A stretch of 64,000 nt of DNA from Rhabditoides inermis (GCA_963966185.1 CAWZYM010000401.1:434001-498000), one strand, 5' to 3'. Counted from the stretch's first letter, positions 24,333 to 37,727 are shown. A program made the numbers and translations. The notes: generated by a model from the sequence alone, not told the origin.

Positions 24333-25721
24333 AGGAAGAGAGAGAAAGAGAGTGAGTGAGGGAGCGCACCTTCTTGACGTTGGTGATGACGAGGGTGCCG
24401 TTGCTGTGCACTTGCGCGTCTCCGAACTCGCCCTTCACCACCGTGTTGTCCTGCATTTTTCATTATCAAACACGAAAATCTAATCTACCAATTTTGTGCT
24501 TTTTAATTGACCGATATTTCATTTTCCCCTGAGTGAGTTCTTCAGTCCACATTTGTATTTGTGAATACCTTACCATCATGATCGTACGTTTTCGCATGCA
24601 AGACCATGCAAAAACACATAGAGGGTATGAAATGTGAAAACAGCCAGAAAAGAACGTGTAAGGAAGGTTGCATGTGCGAAAAGAAGAAATTTGCGGAGAA
24701 GGTCGAAGAAGGACAACACGACATCAGAATAGTGGAAAGCGGAACAGTAGATGGACCAGCGAGGTTAGCCCTCCGCGTAGTGTAAGGGCTAACCGAGCGT
24801 TCCTATCCCGGACAGAGTTTACACCCCGACCTTACAGAACTTGTTGGTGTGCTTCAACCACCTATGTTTTTGGACATAACTATGATTGTCTTGGTAGAAT
24901 ATGTAAGGGCAGTGCGATCTAACATGGTTTGACTCAAATTTATGATTATGCAAATTTCGAAAATTTGCATATTTGTATCAAATCAGAAACAGGTAGTAAG
25001 AATAGTGGTAATAGTAACTGTTAGTAAGAATACTGGCTTTGAAGCTGCTCAAATTGAGACAGTACATCAAGTTCTGTGTGGTCGGGGGTGTAAACTCTGT
25101 CCGGAATGGGGCGTGTCATGGGCTAACCTCGGTGGTCCAGCGTCCGCAGCGCACGTTCTTCTCGGTCGGGCCGCAGCGCTTCAGGTACTGCCAGTTGTCC
25201 CCGTCAGACGAGTCAACCTGCAATAGGTTATGTTAGATGGCTGGAAAGTCATCGTGGTAGGAACCGCTAGAGAGACACTCTCATCTTTTGTTTTACATGG
25301 AGAGTGCTGTATGAGTAGCGCTTCCAACCACATCATAGCTAGTAAATCGGTGATCTGCACACATAGAACGTCCTCATATGTTCATAGCATTCCTTCGACT
25401 TCCTCCGCAAAGTAATCTCTCGAATCGGGGGATACCTTTACCTTTACCGTTTTACTACTTTTTTCTCGCACAGTGCAACGCTCTAAATACTAAACTGCAG
25501 CTTGTTTGCAGTGGAACGGTGATTTGAGATATGCACGAATTCGATTGGGCAAAAGAGAGATGGAATGTGGGAACAATCGGAAAAAAAGATAGTATTCGGT
25601 GGCTCATTCTCACAGTGTATGGTTTGACCGTAGAAGAACGGTGGGCGCGGCACGTGCTATTCACGAGAGAGACAAATGTGATATTTGGTTCCTTGTTTTT
25701 TTTTTATTTCCCGATTCACGT

Positions 25722-25765
<44 letters not shown>

Positions 25766-26072
25766 TCTCGTTCACCTTGCGACGCCAGGTGACAATGTTC
25801 GGTCCCAGATCGAACGTTACCGTCTCACCCTCCTGAAAACGAAAGGTGTGATCTTTCTCTCTCTCTCTTTCTCTCTTTCTCTCTCTCTCTCTTATGATAG
25901 ACACAAAGAGTGGTCAAGGGATTAGCAGATTAGCACTGCTTAGCGGGGTGTTTGGGCGTAATCGCTTTCTCTCCAGCAGCAGCACGCTGACGCTGACCTT
26001 GACGGGATAGACGGCAACAGCGGCATCGGCGAGCGCGCAAAACGCGACGATCAGAAGTACGCATCGCAACAT
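24168..26072 (-). CDS. Small secreted immunoglobulin-like protein, 137 aa, 5 exons
   Basis: Exons in transcription order: 26072-25998, 25832-25776, 25217-25128, 24450-24370, 24278-24168; all join in phase 0. Exon 1 encodes a signal peptide (MLRCVLLIVAFCALADAAVA). The mature part reads as one Ig-like domain. EGETVTFDLGPNIVTWRRK gives the B and C strands with the core Trp. NGTLVITNVKKADAGSY gives the E-F strands with the D-x-G-x-Y motif, where the usual Tyr/Cys context is altered. LEVE forms the G strand. Cysteines lie in exon 3 (LKRCGPTEKNVRCGRW). It resembles worm secreted single-Ig proteins of the zig/oig type; its partner is unknown. Introns hold long (CT)n tracts. Part of exon 3 is duplicated in inverted orientation in the next intron. 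Confidence 0.82.
24750..25142. repeat. Imperfect inverted repeat spanning the 3' end of exon 3 of the Ig-like gene
   Basis: TGGACCAGCGAGGTTAGCCC (from about 24751) is the reverse complement, at 19 of 20 positions, of the exon 3/donor sequence at about 25122-25141. CGGACAGAGTTTACACCCCG is mirrored by CGGGGGTGTAAACTCTGTCC near 25083. GAACTTGTTGGTG and CATCAAGTTC are also mirrored. Confidence 0.7.
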
Positions 26073-26179
26073 CTCGGACTCACCTACAAATGGGGCAATG
26101 ACAGAAACACACGCTCACACAAATTCACGATAAACAATGCAGCCGCGAGAGGCGAGGGTGCAATCGAACATATCAGTGC

Positions 26180-26242
<63 letters not shown>

Positions 26243-26326
26243 GTAGTGTGCTATCCTAGACCAGCGTGGGTGCAAAGTCGTGTTGTTCATGGTTGGACCG
26301 CTATTTAAACATTGCGAGTCGAAGAG

Positions 26327-26376
<50 letters not shown>

Positions 26377-26769
26377 GAAAGCACATGCCATCAGTCTGAG
26401 TGATGAGTCACGTTTTACAACAGCCGTTCAACGGTGTAAGAAGTGATGTGAAATCACGGAATTTGGGGATTGCTCGCGAAACAGTTATATTAGGCGGAGT
26501 AAAGCGCGGCGAATTGTGATTATTATGATGCGCGCTGACGTCATAGTCGATAACAGTGCAGATGGAAAGTGGGGGAGAACGGGGGCGGGCGATGGATGGA
26601 CTCCCAATGAGTACTCGATTTGAAGGAACCTGTTCAAAAGAGAGGGAGAGGGCGAGAGAGGGAGAGGGAGGGAGAGGGAAAGGGAGGGAGAGGAGAAAGA
26701 GGGTGCGAGGCAATGTCACCGCCAATTCGAGATAGGATAGGGACGAATGATAAACGAGCGTGCGCGGAA

Positions 26770-26803
<34 letters not shown>

Positions 26804-27471
26804 GGAGGGAGAGAGAGAGAAAGAGAAAGAGAGAGATAATAGAAGGGGCTATTGAGTAAGCTGCTAGGTGATAGGGCTGATGGGGAAATGAGAGCGGGTC
26901 AGTCGGTGGGAGAATGTGTTATGCGAGAAATGCATCACACGATCACACGGGAACACAGGAACACGCATTTCGGGTAACTGAGATGAGTATATGAAATTAA
27001 ACGACCCAAGTTCACCTTTCTTCACGTTTCTTTCAAAAAAGGCACCAATACTGCAGTAAAGAAACAAGGTGTTTGCGACAGCTGATACATTTTTTTGTTC
27101 TGCCGCAGATTGTATCGAACCCGAGCCGGGATGCTCGGTACTAATATATGTGTAGAAACTAGACTAGACACCCCTCAAACAGTTGATGAGTCAGTCGAAG
27201 TAAATATAGCTCTTCCCGATTCCACTAGCTCGACAAAGCATAGACCATTAATGAAGGTTGTAGGAGACATCAACAAAACGATTCGAACACCCAACACATG
27301 AAGGCAATCGTAATGAGAAAGTGGAAAAGTGGTTCCGACCTTGTCCTCCTTCTTCTCTTCTTTTCAGGGGCGACGTCGATGTGGAGAAATGAGGGATGGA
27401 GTAGACCGGGTCGATTCAGTATGGGTACATAACAGGTAGACGAGTGAGACGAGAGCCGAGACAACTAGTGG

Positions 27472-27518
<47 letters not shown>

Positions 27519-27848
27519 CTTTCTTAATCCTTCTATCCCACAATCTCTATATCTCTCTCTCTCTCTTCTGCTTCTCCTTTCATTCCGTCTTCCTCTCTCC
27601 CCCTCTCTGTAGTGGCAATGTCAGCGCCCATCAAAACGTATATTCATAAGTAGATTCCGAAGACAAGCCTTTACAGTACTACAGTGTATATCAAACAACC
27701 GCACAGAGTATCAAAAACTAAACTTTTTTTTATCCTAAACAAACCAAAAAAACAGAACAAAACTGGAAAACAATTACACAAGACAACTAATTTTCTAAAA
27801 GGAGATGCGAAACTAACAATAAACAAATGACATCTCATCCATTCACGC
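26073..27848. repeat. Gene-poor interval dominated by (GA/CT)n microsatellites
   Basis: Long (GA)n tracts occur at 26187-26240, 26327-26371, 26640-26700 and 26770-26835; a (CA/TA)n tract is at 27474-27512 and (CT)n at 27549-27605. I see no convincing exon. Confidence 0.7.
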
Positions 27849-29089
27849 CTACTCAATGTCGCTGTCCGCCTTCTTCTCCGCGCCTTCTCCATCGAGCGCT
27901 GCGTCCACTCCCTCCTCCTCCTTCTCCTCCTGCTCCTCCTCCTGCTCCGTCGCTCCAATAGGCGCTGCCTCGTCCATGCGCTCGTCCTGCAACACAATGT
28001 CATTGATAAGTATGAGCCCGAACGTGAGTGTTCGTTCATATGATGCTAGAGATCTTGTTTGGTCCTTCTCTCTACGCCGACGAAGAGAATCGCCGGTTAC
28101 ACCGATCACGCGTTCAGAATCAGAATAGATAATGGAATGAATATGATAATTTCAGACTCACCGTCTCGATGGCACTGCTGGAATCCGATGAGGCGGACGA
28201 GTCCGCGTCGACACGGCTGTAGTCCATAACCAGTTCCTCGAATCGTTGAAACCATATTCATAATACATGTCTCCTTCATAAAATATCAACTACATTGCCC
28301 ATTTTCCGATAAGTACACTTGTCAATGATATTGTATAAAAAGGTATTAGGTATAATACGTATGTGGTAGATATACTCATGTTGTGTATGTCTTATCGCCT
28401 GCCGTTTCACGTCGACCACTATTTCTACACACCCACCTCCGGGCCGCACAGCCCCAGCCAGAACTGCATGTACGCTTTCGTGAACATCTCGTCCCGCCTC
28501 TTGACTTTTTTCACACGCTGCAAATGCGCGAGGTGCGTGCGGTGCGCGCGCTCACGGACGCTCTCCTTCCGAAGCTGCATAACAAAAAAGGTAATGCGAC
28601 GCAGCATTTGGTGTCGTGGTGTGGACACAATTCTCTCGCATTATCGTCTCGTCGTGAGTGTCATTTTATGGATGCCCGGAAATTCGCACAACCACACGGG
28701 CTTTAACACCGACCGCAAGTGGCTTTTCACCCTCAGAAAGTGCCCCAGAAAGATCCTCAGCAAGATCTCAGAACGTGCCCCAAATCCTCAGAAAGCGGCT
28801 TTTTGTATCACAGAACGGTTCTTTGATACATAATCGACCTCGCCTTTAGCGCGGAAATATACATGTAAAACACTCACCGCGACATTCGGGTGCACCTCCA
28901 TCACCGACTCTGTCTCTGCCCGCGAAGGCTGGTCGCGCGCCAGCTCCCCGTCCTGCAAACGATTGGTGACATGAACAAGTACACAGGAAATACCTCGGGC
29001 TCTCCAGGCGAGTTGTCGAGCGGCGGCGGGCCCGTCGGGGTGCGCGCCGGCAGCTCCACCTGCACGAAAGTACTTACATGTTTAGTCAT
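27849..29089 (-). CDS. Acidic-tailed protein of unknown function, 173 aa, 5 exons
   Basis: Exons in order: 29089-28994, 28952-28878, 28574-28437, 28236-28162, 27986-27849; all phase 0. The N-terminus is Pro-rich (PARTPTGPPPLDNSPGEPE). Exon 3 is a basic helix (VRERAHRTHLAHLQRVKKVK) followed by the aromatic stretch YMQFWLGLCGPE. The C-terminus is strongly acidic (EQEEEQEEKEEEG, ending DSDIE). No signal peptide or transmembrane segment. I do not recognise the family. The long intron 28575-28877 contains a MITE remnant. The acceptor before exon 4 (TTCGAG) is weak, so that boundary is the least certain. Confidence 0.68.
28728..28851. repeat. MITE, family GAGGTCAGACTC (copy 2, partial)
   Basis: CTCAGAAAG units and the right end TTTGATACATAATCGACCTC match the element at 10930-11117. 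It lies in an intron of the acidic-tailed gene. Confidence 0.7.
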
Positions 29090-29832
29090 TCATACATTCA
29101 TACGTTCAGTGATTTAGATTGAATCTCTTTAAATCAGTCTCCCACATGAATGAGAGAGAGAGAAAAAGGAAAGGACAAAATTAATCACGTTCTTTACGAT
29201 GTTGTGACACATCATCTGGAAAAACACTTACACCACCTCAGAAATCACAATTCATAATTCTTAATGTTTCAATGAACCGGAGTTCAGAGGAACAGAAAAG
29301 TGATCACGCAATGCATGTGGATGAGGTGAGCACGACAACGAAAAGTGAGTATACGCATTGTACTTATGTTGCTTGCTTTTTTCACCAAACACTCGCTGAT
29401 CAACCCCTTCCTACTACTGGTTGGACAGTTCCGCCACGTCTTCTTATAATCCGGGTACCATGTTTCTTGAGCACCCACGTCCGTTGTTGTTGCTCCATCT
29501 GTCTTCATGGAACATGAAAGTTTCGTGTTTCTCGTTTCGTACGCTATTCACTGTCGTACGAAGAAACGACTACTCATCACTTCTCAAATCGCAAAAGTGA
29601 TCGCGAATCGAAGTCACAAGTGTCGTCCCCTCACGGCTATTGTACGATTGCAGCATTCTCCATTCTCTCTGGAACCGTGTTTCGGGAGAAAGAAGGCGAT
29701 GACGCACGTCCGACACAGTGGGCAATGTTGAAGTGAGTGTGCCTCGGCGAGACACAGCAGTGGAGGGGGGCTGATTCAGAGCGCTCGCCCGCGCTTCGAA
29801 ACGCCACTGACTCAGTGTGTAGAACAACCGAC
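29090..29832. other. Intergenic region between divergent genes
   Basis: No exon recognised. It should hold the promoters of the flanking minus-strand acidic gene and plus-strand secreted gene. GACTCAG about 20 bases upstream of the ATG at 29833 could be a trans-splice acceptor. Confidence 0.4.
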
Positions 29833-30413
29833 ATGCCGCGAACACTCTTTTCCGTGGCTACAGTACTCGCCGGCCTGATCTCCACTGCCGCCGCATATTC
29901 CGAGGTGCGGCGATTTACTTTTTTTTGCGATGAACTAGTTACTGGTAAAGTTGTTAACACGTTACGGTAAGGCTACGATCCTACGATAGAAAGTGTTCAG
30001 ACGGAGCGTTTCGTGAACGTGCTGCAGTCGGGCGGGAGGGATCTGGTGCAGCTCAGTCAGCTTTTCTACGTCAACGAGGAAGGACGCGAGGACTACATCG
30101 CGTATTTGTGAGTGTGTGTCTGTGTCTTCAAGATGCGGTCCGTCTCTTCGGAATGGTTTCAAAGCGTTTCGGAGAAATAGCCGAAGTGTTTGGAGCAGGA
30201 GTATTGCGAAGGCACTTCGGCAGTGTTCTGAAGCTGAGTCTAAAGACAATTCCGAAGGGCATTTGAGAGTGTTTGGAAATTTGTAAGAGACCGAATTTCA
30301 CTCGATGAGATGACTTTCCAGCCCCGGACATGATGAGCGTTTCGGACAGGCGTACCAACTGCAGAACGGCTCGTTCTGCTCTCATCTCACTGGCAGGAAT
30401 GGACCGGAGGTAA

Positions 30414-30459
<46 letters not shown>

Positions 30460-32362
30460 TAGAGATGCGAACCAGCCTCGTGTAGGTGCAGTGCGGCAAG
30501 GCGTTCTACATTCTCACCCGCCGCAACGCCACGGATGGAGGGTGAGTGTGAACATAATAATAATCTTTATCTGCCGAGAGATTTTAGAAACACAGTGACA
30601 CAACAGGACATGTAGAGTGCGGCGAATATTGAGCTGATCCTGGGCTATCTGTATCGAACATGTAGCTACTTGGCTCTGAAGCGTGTATACTCGGCGCCAG
30701 AGCGATAGTTTTTGATCTATGTACCTCACTTGCAGTTCGAAACACGGTGCCATAACCGTCAGCCTCTCTTGTTTTGCGCGCTATTGCCGAGAGCTGACTC
30801 TCCGTCTTCCTCTGATCTACCCCACCGCGCGCAACTTATTGCGAGCATAGAACTATACATCACACCCACCTGTGCAGGTACTTTGCCGTGCGCTCGTCGC
30901 ACCCGGAGAACTGCCGCGGGCCGGTCGCCTTCCGCAACTTCCGCGCAGTCATCATCATGACGGACGACTTCAAGGTGAACCTTATAATGGTTCACTCTCT
31001 ATCGTCCTCCTCTCTCTCTCTCTCCTTCTCTGCTCATCTCATATCACGCATCTTGTTATGTGCAAGATTTCCGTAGATTCCACATTTTCCACCACATTTT
31101 GTTTAATCAGGTGATGATCGGTACCCTGCACACTGACGGCATGATCTACGGCTCAGACGGAGCGACCAACTTCAAAATCGGCGAGCAGCACCAGGTAGGA
31201 GATTGTGGATGTCATCATCCGGTTGAATCTGGGATGTTCCTAGTTTTTAGCAATAGTTATTAATTGACACAAGGAGAACATGCTTATATAGAACGAAGAT
31301 CTCGAGAACAAGATAAGGTGATAGGGATCTTGGATTACGAAGACGTCAGTAGTGGTAGGTTGAATTGGGATCAGCATTTGCGCAATTAGCCACAGAACTC
31401 TTGGATACAATCAGCCACCACTCTTTATAGACGTGGCTGATTTGTGACGAGTTTGTCGCGGAGCTGCCGACCGACGACTTTGACTACCATCCCGATGCCA
31501 CGGACAGGTAATGGGGTAATCACTACCTCATCGATAGTCTCTCTTCCAGCACTCTTTGGTTAAGCGGTCTAATAATCAACACACAAAAGGATGAAAACAC
31601 ACAACACATTGACACAGGAAGTTAATGCCTGCGCATAGAGAGGTAGAGAGAAAGAGACGGCGAAACAGCAAAGCTCTTCTTCAGTTTTCGCTACAGTAAA
31701 CATCTCTAAATACCGAAAAGAGTTTCCGCGCACAACCCTAGTTGATTGTAGGGCGGAGGCGCGACTAGCCGAGGTGATCCGCACGGAGAAGGCGCAGCAC
31801 GACCCGACGGTCATTCGACTGGGACACGCCGGCCTCGTCTCCGTCGGCAATGAGAGTAAGTCGACTCTGACGAGAGTGTAGTTAGAGCGACACGAATCTA
31901 GATTCGAATCCGAGTGTGTGCTTATACGAAGAAAAAGATTCGAATCCGAGTGTGTGCTTATACTCCTCGTGAACCGAGCATGTCTTAATCGATATCGATA
32001 GAATAAGAAGACAGTTAGCAACCACCATTTGTGCACAGAGTACTTTGTACACAAAATGATTTAAACCGTCCGAATCTTCAGTTGATGATTGTTTCAGACA
32101 CCGTAGAAGTCACCGTTCTGCCGGCAGACGAAGCAACGGCAGAGCCAATGGTGGAGAAGGAGGAGGAGGAGGAGGAGGAGGAGGAGGAGGAGGAGCAGGT
32201 GGTGGCTGAAGAGGAGGAGGAGGAGGAGGACTCGGAGGAAGAATACGAGAATGAGGAGCCGGCACCCGCTCCCATTCCTGTTGAGGAGGTCCAGCACGAA
32301 GAGCAACTGCCCGAGCCCGTCAAGCAAGTGCGTCTCTCTCTCTCTCTCTCCCCTCTCTCTCT

Positions 32363-32404
<42 letters not shown>

Positions 32405-32559
32405 TCTCTTCCTCTCTTTCTCTTCACTCTCACTTGCAGATCGTGCCTGTTTCCCAAGTCGAAGAAGAATTCGAAGAGGAGGAGGAGAGCAGTGAGGAGA
32501 TGGAAAACGAGAATCCCATCGGCGGCACGCTCTACCGCCACGCCAGGGCGAGGGTGTAA
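29833..32559 (+). CDS. Secreted protein with Cys-containing domain and poly-glutamate tail, 344 aa, 10 exons
   Basis: Exons 29833-29904, 30001-30107, 30322-30409, 30486-30541, 30878-30974, 31111-31194, 31431-31507, 31752-31855, 32098-32327, 32440-32559 join in phase. A signal peptide (MPRTLFSVATVLAGLISTAA) leads. Residues about 25-220 look like one globular domain with Cys in FCSHLTG, VQCGKAFYIL and ENCRGPVAFRNF, then MTDDFKVMIGTLHTDG and ICDEFVAELPTDDFDY. The last third is intrinsically disordered and very acidic (long Glu runs in exons 9-10), ending in a basic YRHARARV. This suits an extracellular, possibly calcium- or matrix-binding protein; that is inference. I do not recognise the domain. 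Confidence 0.8.
30134..30294. repeat. MITE, family GCGGTCAGTCTCTTC (copy 4), filling most of an intron
   Basis: It starts GATGCGGTCCGTCTCTTCGG and ends GTAAGAGACCGAAT, with GAAGTGTTTGG-type internal units. The host intron 30108-30321 is 214 bases. Confidence 0.7.
30694..30857 (+). repeat. Dispersed ~165-bp repeat, copy 3, intron of secreted gene
   Basis: Runs from GCGCCAGAGCGATAG to GCGAGCATAGAACTATAC; ends 20 bases before the 3' splice site at 30877. Confidence 0.8.
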
Positions 32560-33016
32560 GATACTGTAGATACTGTATCCTCCCTAGCTGTATAGTCACA
32601 CCATCAACCACTCCCTCTTTCGCTCATTCCCAGTGCTCACTCGTCCAATAACCAATATGTAATAATGATTTACACTGTGATATATGTAAAGCTAAACAGT
32701 TTATTTGTCGAATACATAAACGTCACTGATATATCGGGGAAACAGAAGACGGTAAAGACGGAGGCGCGGTAAGGTAAGAACAAAAATCGAAAAGAAATCA
32801 GAGAGTAGTCGTTTGTACAGAACACTACATTTTGGTTCACTCTTTGGTTTAGCTGTCTAATAACACACAAATGATTGATGGTTGCGAACACACAAAAATG
32901 ACACAGAGAGGCCGGAGCCGGCGGGTGGAGAGAGAGAGAGAGGGAAAGAGAGGCACTGTGAAAACAGAGAGTAGAGAGAGAGAAGGAGGAGGAGGAGATG
33001 ATGATGATATGGCAAA
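32560..33016. other. Intergenic region between convergent genes
   Basis: 3' UTRs of the secreted gene (+) and the large minus-strand gene, with a (GA) run at 32929-32990. No exon seen. Confidence 0.5.
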
Positions 33017-33729
33017 TCAGTATCGCGACGGCACCGGGGTGCTGGTGGCGAGACCCTGTAAACACATAAAGGTAAACAAGTAAACAAACAAGTAAACAAA
33101 CCTGGAGCATCTGCTGGGTGAGGACATCGATATCGTCGTTGCCGCCGACTCGGCCGGAAGTTTCCCTGCGGATCTGCTCGATGCGCTGCGACGAGTTCGG
33201 GTCCTGCAACGAGCGTATGGATACTGTACAATGCACATGAGTACTGTAGAACGTACCCGGTTGTTGAGCTGGTCGAGGTGGGTGTTGGCGATGCGTTGCG
33301 TCTCGGTGAGGTCTGCAAGTGCAAATTCGTGAATCAGTCAAAACTCACAAGCAATAGATAGTACCACGACTCCCACAACTCGCTATGTTTTGATGGAATC
33401 TTGCATCTTGCGTATTGTCAATCTTGTCAAATCTTGAACTTCATATTTCATTATTTCATAAACCCTATGAATTCATTATTTCATAAACCCTAACTTGAGA
33501 AATGTCGAACTTGATTTTGATTGACTTGCTATTGAACACGGAATAAGTTATAACAAGAAAGATCGATTATCGATTGATATCGATCGATTGACTCACTCTC
33601 GTCGCGCAGCTGGCGCACGAACTTGTTGGGGTTGACGACGCCGGCGCCGTGGTTGGGGCCCTGGTGCGCGCGGTACGGCGCCATCGGGAGGAATCTGAAG
33701 AGGACGACGTCTCTCTCTCTGCCTCTCTC

Positions 33730-33785
<56 letters not shown>

Positions 33786-34015
33786 GCCCTTCTCCCTCTC
33801 CCTCCTTTCTCTATTCGTAGGTGGGGTGAGGTAAATAAAAACGTCGTTTCTCTCTCTCTCCCTGCTCTCGCCACGCACTCTCTATGCTCGGTTGTCGTCT
33901 CGTTGCGCGTCTCCTTCTTGTAGCTGATCTTAGTGGACGCGGTGGTCGGCGTGTGGTCCGAGGGGTCCATCACAGCCACCGGGGTCATCGTGGCGTACCT
34001 GAGAGAGAGAGAGTT

Positions 34016-34065
<50 letters not shown>

Positions 34066-34081
34066 CGAGAGAGAGTTAGAC

Positions 34082-34136
<55 letters not shown>

Positions 34137-34173
34137 GTTAGACAGACAGACAGAGAGAGATATATAGATAGAT

Positions 34174-34206
<33 letters not shown>

Positions 34207-37200
34207 AGCTGTCACTGACTGGTGGATCAGCTCCCTGGGATTGGTGATGAGGTATCCGGTCTCGGTGGTGATCTTGGCGTTCGGGTCGGAGAACATGGAA
34301 GAGGCGGCGGACATGCGGCCAGTGGGATCGCCCAGGTTGCCGTTCGAACCTAGAAACAGCCCCGCTCTGCATCACCCAAAGCCCTGCGTGCGAGTGCGCC
34401 GCATCTCTTTCACCAACAAAACGCCATCGCAAAGATATTACGAACACCAAGCGACATGTTATGAAGGTGGTTACCGAGATGGTTGGGGGTGGGGGTGCCG
34501 TAGTTGGGCAGCGCCACGCTGCGGCCGAGCGTCGAGTACGGGCTCGCCGGCACGCCTACAACACACGAAAACAATACACACGGAACGTTAGGGTTAACCG
34601 GTAACGAGAAAGGCGTGGGGAAAGGAACACTGAATCCGTTTTCGAAAATGAATTGATGACCACATACATCACACGGAACGTTACGTAGGGTAAATTGGTA
34701 AAGAGAAAGACGTGGGGAAAGGAACACTGAATTCGTATTTGACAAAAACAATGATGAACCTCCATGGTTGCCGTTGTCGTACGGCGACCGGCCAGTGTCT
34801 GCAAGCGGGGAAAGAGGTTACTCTCAGGGGAATAGGAACACAGAAACAAGGGAAGGACAGTTAGCGGATAAGAACGTACCGTTGCCGTAGGGCGACTTTC
34901 CGGTGCCAGCTCCAGGTCCCGCGCCAGCGCCCAGACCGTTGTTGTCTGCAATGGGGCCAGAGGGTTAGCGGGGGTGAGGTGTTAGGGCAAGGAGTAGTGA
35001 GGAGGACACTCACTCCTGGGGTAGGGCTCTCCGCCGAGTGGGCTGATGGCGGAGGCGCGCGAGTCGCGTCCGTTGCCCGGTCCGCCAAAGTCCGAGAAGC
35101 CGCCGTCAGACATCGGCGCGCCGGCTGAAACACCTTTTCTATCATATTCTCATCACCAGATGCTTTCTACAACATCGTGTTATGTGAAATGCACATTTCA
35201 GACTAAAACAGTTTGACAGTGGTCATAAGGTATGTGAGCTAATACAGAGACCCGTCTTCTGTATCTTAATTTCAACAGCATATAACTATCACGCACATCC
35301 CATCGTGTCGGTCCAGTTCTTCTCGTAGATGTTGACGCCGCCGCGGCCGCCGCTGCCGCGCTCCACGTGCTGCAGCTCCGTGATCGTCACCTTCGGCGTC
35401 AGATCCACCGGACCCCTGCGAACACGTAACACTGATTCGTCGATTTTCCAAAACGGTCTACAGGCAACACATTCTGCTGTTCTTCGTGTGTTTTTTATAA
35501 GCAAGACAGTCGCGACAGACGGTGACAACGAATTCTGATGTGTGGGAGACGTGACGAATCTATGGATATATCCATCGATTCCAGAATCACGCACCTCTTC
35601 ATCTCGACTCCGTCGGCGGCGACGACTCCGTCTCCGATCGGCGAGTAGAACATGCGGCGCGGCTTGATCGACATCTTCGGCAGGTGGTCGCGCGACGTGA
35701 TTATCTACAAGCGCTTGACATGTACGCCATGCTTGTCTTGAGTAAGGGTTTTAGCTTGACTATTCAGCTGGTATAGAATGTATCGCCGCTAACATCACTA
35801 TAGGCTGCGCCAGAGCGATAGTTTTCGATCTACCTTGCTTGCAGTTCGAAACACGGTGCCATAACCGTCTGTCTCTCTTGTTTTGCGCGCTATTGCCGAG
35901 AGCTGACTCTCCGTCTTCCTCTGATCTACCCCACTGCGCGCAACTTATTGCGAGCATTGAACTATACGTGTTATCGTTACGGTCGTGAACGCGAGCCCGG
36001 ATAAATCCTTGTTTTTGTTTTTATCTCGATTTGACAGTGTATGCCCATGCCCACCTCTCCTCCGTCCCAGTGATGGCTGCTCATCTCGACTCCCGAGCCG
36101 GGACGGTCGCCGTAGCCAGAGAAACGGCTGCCGTCGTCCACACTGCAAGGGACAACTTATCATTATCTTGACTACTATTTATAATGGAACAATACCATTC
36201 TAAAACATTGAAAACAACTGTTATCATTTGCTTGAGCTTGATCAGCGATACAATTTACGTGTCAGTCTAGAGAAACTTGTGATGTTCACTTACTCACTCA
36301 GCGAAAAAAAGGGAGCACTGGGGAACTTTCATCAAACCAAAATCGTTTATAGCTCTGTAATAAACGAACTCTTTCAATATCACTCACTTCTTGGAGAGGG
36401 ACGACTCGCGGTGGCGCTGCGTCTCGAAGCGATTGTAGTTGTCCTGAAGAGACATGCCATAAAAAAATCCAATCTTTTGTGCTTTTTACCCACGTTCTAC
36501 CTTTTTTCAGAAGGAGATCGAATAACACTTTTCTTAGAGAGTTACAAAACAAGGTGAGGTTGATAAAGTTGTGCACAAAATGCATATAACCTCTCTCTCT
36601 CTCTCTCTCATGGTTGGCAGCGTGCCGCGCAATGACACACTTCTCTCTCCCTCTCTCTCTCTCTCTCTCTGTTACAGCGTGGAATTGCCCCAGGGAGGGG
36701 AGAACAACTGGAAGAGTGAGAGAGAGAGAGAGAGAGAGGACACTATCAAGCAGATATTGCCGATTGATCGGGGGCAGCCGAGTGTGGGAAAGGCAAGTGC
36801 ATTGTACTGCTGCAGAGAACGTACTAAAACACTAGACGCTAGAACGTTGACAGGGCATTTGTGAATGACGCTATTCGAATAATGCAAGAATATGGCGCAT
36901 AGAATAATTGAGTTTACATTCGATTAAAAATTAATAAATAAATCAATCGATATGCAAATTTACCCACTCTGTGGGTGCTCATGTTGGAGTAGGCGGGCGA
37001 GGCGGTGTGGCCGCGGTTGATGTGGCCGCTGCTACCGTACTGCGACATCTGCTGAAAGGGATACGGTACATTGAAATTGCATCTCCTAGAAGTAATGCAC
37101 ATTGAAACACATCCATGTTCACGCTTAGATAATGCAGAAATGCGGAAATATGGAACCTAGTGAAAGTAGAGTGAACTCGGCGGTTTACAATAGGCCGCAC

Positions 37201-37653
37201 ATATGGTTTCAATTGGAAGTGAGAGAGCTGTATGGCATAAATTATGAGGGTCGGCTAATGAGAATAGGAGAAGAAAAGTGAGAGTGAATGAGTGGAGAGA
37301 ATGAGTGGTCGACCGGTGTTTATGAAACCGTCTCTTTGTGTGAGCAACAAGCAATTGCAAAGAAAATCGAAAGTGGCGCCGATTGAAAACAGATCCACAC
37401 GCACACACTCTCTCTGACAATCTACAACAATCGAGGAGAGTAGATGGGATGAGGAATAGTTGAGCTGGCGAGAAAACAGAAGGCATCGGGAGGGTGGGGG
37501 AGAGAGGCGAGCGAGAGAGTGTGGTGATGTGAGAGAGTGGCAGGCGGGGCAGGAGCGAGGGAGGAAAGAGACTGAAGACATGTGTCGCATTACAGCGCCT
37601 CCCCCAGCCGCCCCCGACTCGTCGGTGGGTGGAGCGCACCGCAGCCATTCTCC

Positions 37654-37727
<74 letters not shown>

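Noticed and set aside
34001..34205. Open frames encoding Arg/Glu or Leu/Ser runs
   Set aside because: They are translations of (GA/CT)n microsatellites, as are similar frames near 26187, 37658, 40418, 52081 and 59200.
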